Positions 57,741 to 64,000 of a stretch of 64,000 nt of DNA are shown one piece after another. The stretch comes from Argentina anserina (lineage: Eukaryota > Streptophyta > Magnoliopsida > Rosales > Rosaceae), in the NCBI RefSeq assembly GCF_933775445.1, contig NC_065874.1, positions 18,929,001 through 18,993,000 of the forward strand, written 5' to 3'. The notes below the pieces were generated by a model. The model saw nothing but the letters and a program-made list of their open reading frames with translations, had not been told where the DNA came from and did no database searches. Each line of letters opens with the position of its first letter. Positions within the stretch are counted from its first letter, which is position 1. A program made the position numbers and the translations under genes.

Positions 57741-59033
57741 CACCGAATAGTCCGCTTTGTTAGGACTCTGGATCCCTATACTCGAGGTTTAGGGTTTCAC
57801 TTGTTACTAGGATCCGAAAGATACACCATGGACAAACTCAGATGTTATAAAATACGAAAATATAACTCTTACCAAAACATGGTCTTTTCCATTTTATCCT
57901 TAGCTATGCACTTTGATAAATCTTAAAAGACAAAAGATTATAATGATGTAAGATGTACTTACCTTGAAGTTTCAAGGGTGAAATGAAAGTTTTGATGCGG
58001 ATCCAAAGTTTGATTATTTTAGTGAAGAAGAAACTTGTTTAAGAGATAAAGAGTGAAGGCTAGAATTTTAGGTTGAGAAACATTGAATGGTTGAGTTTTC
58101 TATCAACTAAGGGAACTCTAGACTTGCATTATTTCTGATTTTGAAGTGTGAAGGAAAACTTGAGGCAACTCACAACTATAAATAGGCCAAGAAGGAACAA
58201 AAAAGTTCAATTCTCACCCACCATTCTCAATAATTAATATTGAGTGATGGCCTAACTAGTTAGTGTGGTTGTTGGCAAAGAAAAAAAAAGTGTGATGGTG
58301 TAAAACATAAAAATAAATCAGCTAGGTTTAAAACATATTGGCATAAGGATTATATATATATATATATATGTAGATATAACAAACACATTTATATATGTTA
58401 TTCTAAAAAGTAAAGGAATTTAGTATATTATTTTCATAAGGTTTTCAATATATTTGCACTATCTAACACTAATATAATGCATAAAAGATAATACTATTAG
58501 TATTAGTCTTAAACTCGATTACAAAGTATCGAGTATACGCAAGAATATGAGCTAACGTATTCAAATCGTGGTCTAATACTTACAAAAAGAAATTTTCTAT
58601 CTTTGAAAGTATAGCCTTAGCATCATAGGTTTCTAAAAAGAAATATTAGAAGAAAACTTGAATTAATTCTAAGTTAATATAACCTTAGAGTATTAAATAG
58701 TAAATACTAATTTTTGGGATATTACATTAAACCTCGATGGTGTTTCCGTAAGAACCTTACCTTTCAGACTGCCATGGACGAGAAATTGTCTGTAATCAGT
58801 TGTTGGAATAATCACATTACTAGTTGCATTGACAGTTATCTTCGTTCTCAAATTTGTATTGATAGTTATATTTTAAGCAATAAGTGACAATTATAGTGAT
58901 AGTTACATTTGTAGAGAAAAACAGAAATAGTAATAAAAGCAGGACTTCCAATATCAAACCTAGAAAAGATGGTAGTGATTTAACTATAGCCGCTTGCTTA
59001 ATTCATTATTATTATAATTGATAATATCAGCCT

Positions 59034-59634
59034 ACTTTGCCAAGAGGTGGCAGGAGCGCAACGACCTAGCCCAACCTACTTAAACAACCTAATGGCTTGG
59101 CCCGGTCTGAAGGAAGAAGAAAGTAGACCTTGTAGAGTAGAGAAGCGGATAGGAGGGGTAGCCTATAGACTCAAGCGATCAGCTCGGTGAAAACTCACCC
59201 CGTATTCCTATTTCGGCCGCCGGACCGGTGATCAGAACCCTAGAGCCTAGCTGGCAGGCAATCCGGTCTGATAGCCTCACTGCTTGCTCGGGTGTCACCA
59301 TTAATGCCACCCACGGTAGCTTGCCTAAATGATAAAGACGTTATGTTTCTAGCGCACATTCCTACATTGAAGGAAGAGCTAGACACATCTCCCAATGCGC
59401 CTATAAATAGGCTGCTTAAACCATCTAAAAAATGTAACGTATTCCCAAGTCATTAACTCTCGAACTTAAATTATGTATCAGATTCTAACTTAAGCTTCGG
59501 AGTGTCAAAGATCAGCGCACCGCTGACCCTTTGATTTTGACTCGTGTTGTGTGCAGGTCCCAATGAGCTGACACATCAAAATATAAAGCTACGAGGTTAG
59601 GTCCCCCGAATTTAACTCCCGTAACAGTATTTAT
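59034..59634 (+). mobile_element. LTR-like remnant (second copy)
   Basis: Copy of 44510-45110 within the duplicated unit. Confidence 0.5.
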
Positions 59635-60534
59635 AATCATCCACCCAAAAACGGAAGCACAAATTTCTCAGGGTAAACCTAAGCAGACTTCACACACAAC
59701 AAATGAAATTGAAAAATTTGTATAAAGAAAGCATCCAGAATATTGCCCAGTAAAGAGTGCAGAAGAGGCAGGACACAGAAAGTTATGCACCATGCAGTCT
59801 ATGACATGAGCTGCCATATGACGATGAGAGTTTGGACACTAGAGACGTCGAGTTGATGAATCAGTGAAACTTTTCCAAGATAAATTAAAAACTGTCGAGT
59901 TAGAAGTGATCTTATGGTACATGCCACACCTTGGGATCCAAAATTTGGTACATAAATTTGGAAACCCCCCGCATTCTTCTGAATAGAGTTTGCTAGCTTT
60001 CCTTTGAATTATTTTGCTCCGCAAGCCAACTAAACTTGTCTCATAAAGCTTTCGTAGACTTCCATACAGCAAAATTGAAGTACAATAGCCAATGGACACA
60101 AGAGTTTTGATGCATGGTTGAATTTTACATGAGAAGGCAACATAGTATAGCATTTATGTATTATTCAAAAATCTTCAGAAACAACTAATCCGTCAATGCA
60201 CAAGTGAAAATGTCTTCATAAATAAGTCTGGTATAAACATATTTACAAGCATATGATGATATCTAGATCTAAATAGTAGAGCATTCTGTAGTTTCTTTAT
60301 TACGAATCAGATCTTACTCAGCAATGCCCTTTCCAAATGTAAAAGGATTATCCACTAGAATCCAGCGGTGTATGGCAGAGCATGACAAACCATAACTTCT
60401 GGGAACTGGCATGGAAAAGAGAGAATTCCACCTACCATGAAATAGAAATTTTCATAAGTTCACAATCGTCACAAACAATTGCAATCTCAGCAGAACAGCC
60501 AACAATTGAAGCTAAACATATATTAGGAACCCAT

Positions 60535-60566
<32 letters not shown>

Positions 60567-61878
60567 CACACAACAATTACATAAAAAGCAGGGATGAACA
60601 GATTCAACGAACTGAAAACAAAATAAAATGGCATTAAGAAGATCTCGTTTTCATTAATAAGTAGGTAAAAATATTCGAATGCACAAAGTAGATTTATGAA
60701 AAATACAGGACCTACTGGTTAGGCAGCCGCAATATAGTGATTTTTTCACCTAAAATGATGATTTAAATTATCTCTACCCAAAAGGCTGACTTTCCACGAA
60801 AAAGAAAGAAGAGGTCCAAGGGTTCCTTACCATACGTTTGGCGATTGGTGGAACCCTTAATATCAACCATTCAACCCACATCCCAAAAGAGAAGGAAAAT
60901 TGATCCAAATTATTTGATAAACATTCTTCCTTATCTACCCTCTCAGTGAGTGCTTTCTTATAACATGTTGTCAGACCAGGAAATATTTTTCAATAATGTG
61001 CAAGAATATGAAAACCTCCCCAATTCAATGGTTGGTCAAAAACACATGGATAGAAAAGGAGTAGCTGCTGCAACTAAATTATTAGCCACACTAGAATCGA
61101 TTCCTTGCACACAAGTCTCGTTGGGCATGGAAGATGGAGCATGACTGAATATAGAGATATGAATTCCTTCTTAAATCTAGACAGGCGAACATCATTAAGC
61201 CTGTAGAGTACCAGATTTATCTGTTCCTTTTTAAATCTAGACCACGCTAACCTCATACCTGCCTGTAGAGTACCAGATTTATCTGTCATATATAAACTGA
61301 AGTTGCACGAGGAGGGGTTTCCTTTATGAAACAAAAATCAAGGACAAACACTTTATTTTATGCCATAAAAACGTTTTTAGAGCATAAGTCCTTGGGTTGA
61401 GATGAGATAAATAAAATCCATCTGAAGGAACACAAGTACCGAGCATTTTACATTACTGACACATCTACTTCCATGGAACACAGACCTAGACAGTTGTGTG
61501 TACATATTTATGATTGGATAGAAAATCCATCCCTACAATCTTCTTATACCAAATGGTGTACCAATACACTACGCCGCATTATCCAGAGAAGAAGAAAACA
61601 CAAACTCAGATACAATACATCTGAACATGTTAAGCACTAAATAGGGTATGCACTTCGTTAGAAAACACCAAGACAAAAACACAAAACCTACAGAAAGAAA
61701 GTACAATAACATTTCACCACAAGAAGTCACAGGGAAACAAAAAGAGAAAATCTATCCAATTACAGAGTTAAACTGCAGAATTCAAAATTCAGTAATGTAG
61801 TATCAACAAAGAAACAAATAATTGCATACCTTACCTTATAAGAAATTGCTTCAACTTTAATCGATCGCCGAATAACTT

Positions 61879-63214
61879 CTAATTTGAACTAGAACCTGCA
61901 GCACAGGTTGCTTGCATATTTTGCTCACTCAAAGAATTTTGACCACCATTCTCTGCTATCCGCCTATTTTCTGATTCAGAAACTGAACTATTTACACTAT
62001 CTGATCCAGAAGCACCATTGAATCTATTATTTTCTCTTGTTTCCAGATGCTCCATCATGCGTGATACTGTTGCAATGCCATCATCAACCTCCCTTCTAAC
62101 TTCAGGACCAACGTCAGAAACAGAACTATTGCGAGAGAACAATCTCTCCTTCCAACCTCTTGTGCTCTTTGAAATTGACTCTTTGTATCTAACAGAAATA
62201 AATTTACACCCATTTAAAAGAATAAAGAGTAATAATTAAACATTTCAAACAAAAGAACTGAAGTACATGCATACTTCATTGATACTGCATTGAATCGAGC
62301 CTTCAGATTTTCTGAGAATGATTGTAAATCTGATGGCCCAGCTCGATCTTGGCTACTTGGTGATGACTGGCTAGGAGACCTCCTATAAAAAATCACCATT
62401 TGAATAATAGTAAGTTAACCATAAAACATAATAAGTTGTGATTTTATGCACCCATTAATCAATAACAGAAGCACATAGCACCTCGTAGTCAGGGAAGACC
62501 CATGTTGATTATTTAGTGGGACACTTGATCCAGATGCTGAGGCAGAAACATGACCAGATTGGGAAGGTCTTGAAGTAGTCACTCGAGAAGTTACTTCTCC
62601 CGCATTCATAGGGGGCGATGGAGAAGTTACTGCATTGGAAGGAGCTTGCTCACCCTCTCTCATCTGATCTGGGGAGGAAGAAGCTGTGGCAGGAGGATGA
62701 GTAGAGAAGACCAGGAATTGTGGGCGACCTTGACCTGATGACCTATTTCTCTGGCCCTCCCTTCTGGCAATATGGCGAGCCCGACCCATTGCAGCCGCAG
62801 CAGCTAAGTGTTGAATTATACGCTCTTCAAGTTCAGCATCATTCACGCCCACTGGTAACTGCAACAGAGACAAAAATATGTGATCTTTTGAATATGATCC
62901 GGCTCAAATAGGTTCATATTAGATCTGAATTGGATGGTACAAAGGTCGTGTACACACATGTTGTAGTTCAAAATCGCCAAGAGTTGGATGATGGAATATT
63001 GCAGTACTTCGAGGTGGGTTAGATCTAACACTTCTCTCGCGTTCTACACCCTCAAACAGTTCCTGGCTGGAAACGAGAAGAAAATTAAGTAAACTTTTTT
63101 CAAGCAATAGTAGCAAGAAATAACAGAAATGACCAGGAAAAAATTATAAACCTGGTGGGATCTTTTAAGCTGATGGGCTGCCAGCACATAGGGCACTGAG
63201 AGCTTCTCTGACAC
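61879..63214 (-). CDS. RHF2A: RHF2A-type RING-H2 E3 ligase, second copy, exons 4-8 only in window
   Basis: Exons at 63214-63152, 63066-62958, 62858-62482, 62382-62275 and 62188-61879, exactly 14524 bases right of the first copy and identical in all reading frames compared. Exons 1-3 (start codon, first part of the RING finger) would fall at about 64697-65358, outside the window, so whether this copy is complete is not known. Identical coding sequence argues for a very recent duplication or an assembly duplicate. Confidence 0.8.
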
Positions 63215-64000
63215 CTAGAAAATTGAAACAAATATCAAATTGAGAGTAATATTTTAATATCATTCAATTGAAGCTCTTTAAGTTTTTCATGAATTTTGAG
63301 CATAAACTCCAAACTGACAAGAAAACATTATCATATTCTACTTCAGTTACTAGAAATAGCACTATAAACACTTTGAGCAATAGGGACATAAACTTTGGAA
63401 AAGGAAAGATAATAGAGCACACAACTAATCTGTCACTACATTTGTTTAAAACGGGCTATGCGGTTCTAAATCTGGCCTGTCAAAGCAATGTCGAATTGGC
63501 CACATTTAATTTGATATTTGAAATGATGAAAAGAGCGATTATCTTATGAAAGACATAGAGAGTAGCTGAACAAACTAGAGTGGTCAAAATATGAGTATCA
63601 TACTAATCGTATATAGCTACATGTCTGTAGACCTCGGGCAAACAACCTTCCTTCATACGTTGTCATTCTTAATATTCACTAAACTGAGGAAAGCCAAGCA
63701 TTTTAAGTTAAACTAAGAATCAGCACAACTAGCAGGTGTTGCCTTGATTCATACTGGAACTAATATGTGGTAAGAGATCCTAATAAGAAAATGATCAATA
63801 AAAATAAACATTTATATAAATACAATTACACGTTCACAGAGACGCACATATGATTTTGTATATTAGCCAACAAGAGGAAGACATACAAGGCGTGAAAATG
63901 TACAAAACCAAAACTTTAGAATTCCAAGTCATCAATGCAGCACACATACTAGAGCATAACAATGGCAAGTATGAAGTAATAACATTGCAATCAGTTTCTG

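Larger units (their letters stand above)
43303..57824. repeat. First unit of a ~14.5-kb tandem duplication
   Basis: From ACCATGGACAAACTCAGATG at 43303 the sequence is repeated from 57825. The offset is 14522 at the start and 14524 after a TA-repeat length change near 43831. I checked many lines and saw no other difference up to 49476, where the second copy meets the window end. If the duplication is a simple tandem, the unit is 43303-57824 and the second copy continues outside. It carries the RHF2A-like gene, the small unknown gene and several repeats. Confidence 0.8.
57825..64000. repeat. Second unit of the ~14.5-kb tandem duplication (cut by window end)
   Basis: Matches 43303-49476. The join follows CCGAAAGATAC, and the first copy is preceded by TCTATTGTT, so only the bases ACCATGG and onward are shared. 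The TA microsatellite at ~58351 is one unit longer than its partner. Confidence 0.85.

Overview
This is plant nuclear DNA, very probably from a eudicot. It has AT-rich intergenic DNA, genes with GT-AG introns, and plant-only families: a fasciclin-like arabinogalactan protein, an RHF-type RING-H2 ligase, a PPR-DYW relic and a plant mobile domain relic. Most of the window is nested or decayed transposons. The general look of the repeats suggests Rosaceae, but that is only an impression. No prokaryotic features, rRNA genes or intact tRNA genes were seen.

Layout. 1-6752: the last ~6.75 kb of a young minus-strand LTR retrotransposon that encodes only a Gag (TR-GAG type, Athila-like, tRNA-Asp primer site), cut by the window start. 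6753-9674: an older LTR-like remnant with a 45-bp tandem array, then unremarkable DNA. 9675-12635 (+): an intact four-exon strictosidine synthase-like gene encoding 391 aa. 14088-25.9 kb: a dead PPR-DYW gene (minus) split by a MULE-like TIR element at ~15182-23640, which itself hosts a decayed Copia element (17272-23297, TSD TTTAT), and by a hAT element (23880-25806, TSD GGTGTGAG). 28167-29070: a LINE-like insertion. 29445-30076: a TIR element with TSD TTTCTTAG that contains a tRNA-like SINE promoter. 30750-33640 (+): a plant mobile domain pseudogene with three frameshifts. 35302-35829: a hAT-like MITE. 36826-39552 (minus): an FLA15-18 type gene encoding 464 aa in two exons. 40.9-41.7 kb: a foldback MITE and a possible organellar insertion.

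From 43303 rightward lies the main structural feature. The sequence 43303-49476 recurs at 57825-64000, and the only difference I noticed is one TA-repeat length. The geometry fits a tandem duplication with a period of about 14.52 kb that runs off the right edge. The unit carries an RHF2A-type RING-H2 E3 ligase gene (complete at 47355-50834; exons 4-8 only in the second copy), a small conserved plant gene of unknown function (53951-54436) and a LINE ORF1 fragment next to the junction.

The intact genes do not form a pathway. They are independent single-copy-style plant genes: one putatively membrane-anchored or secretory enzyme-like protein, one cell-wall glycoprotein, one ubiquitin ligase and one unknown. 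All exon models were built by eye from splice signals, reading-frame arithmetic and remembered family sequences. No database search was possible.
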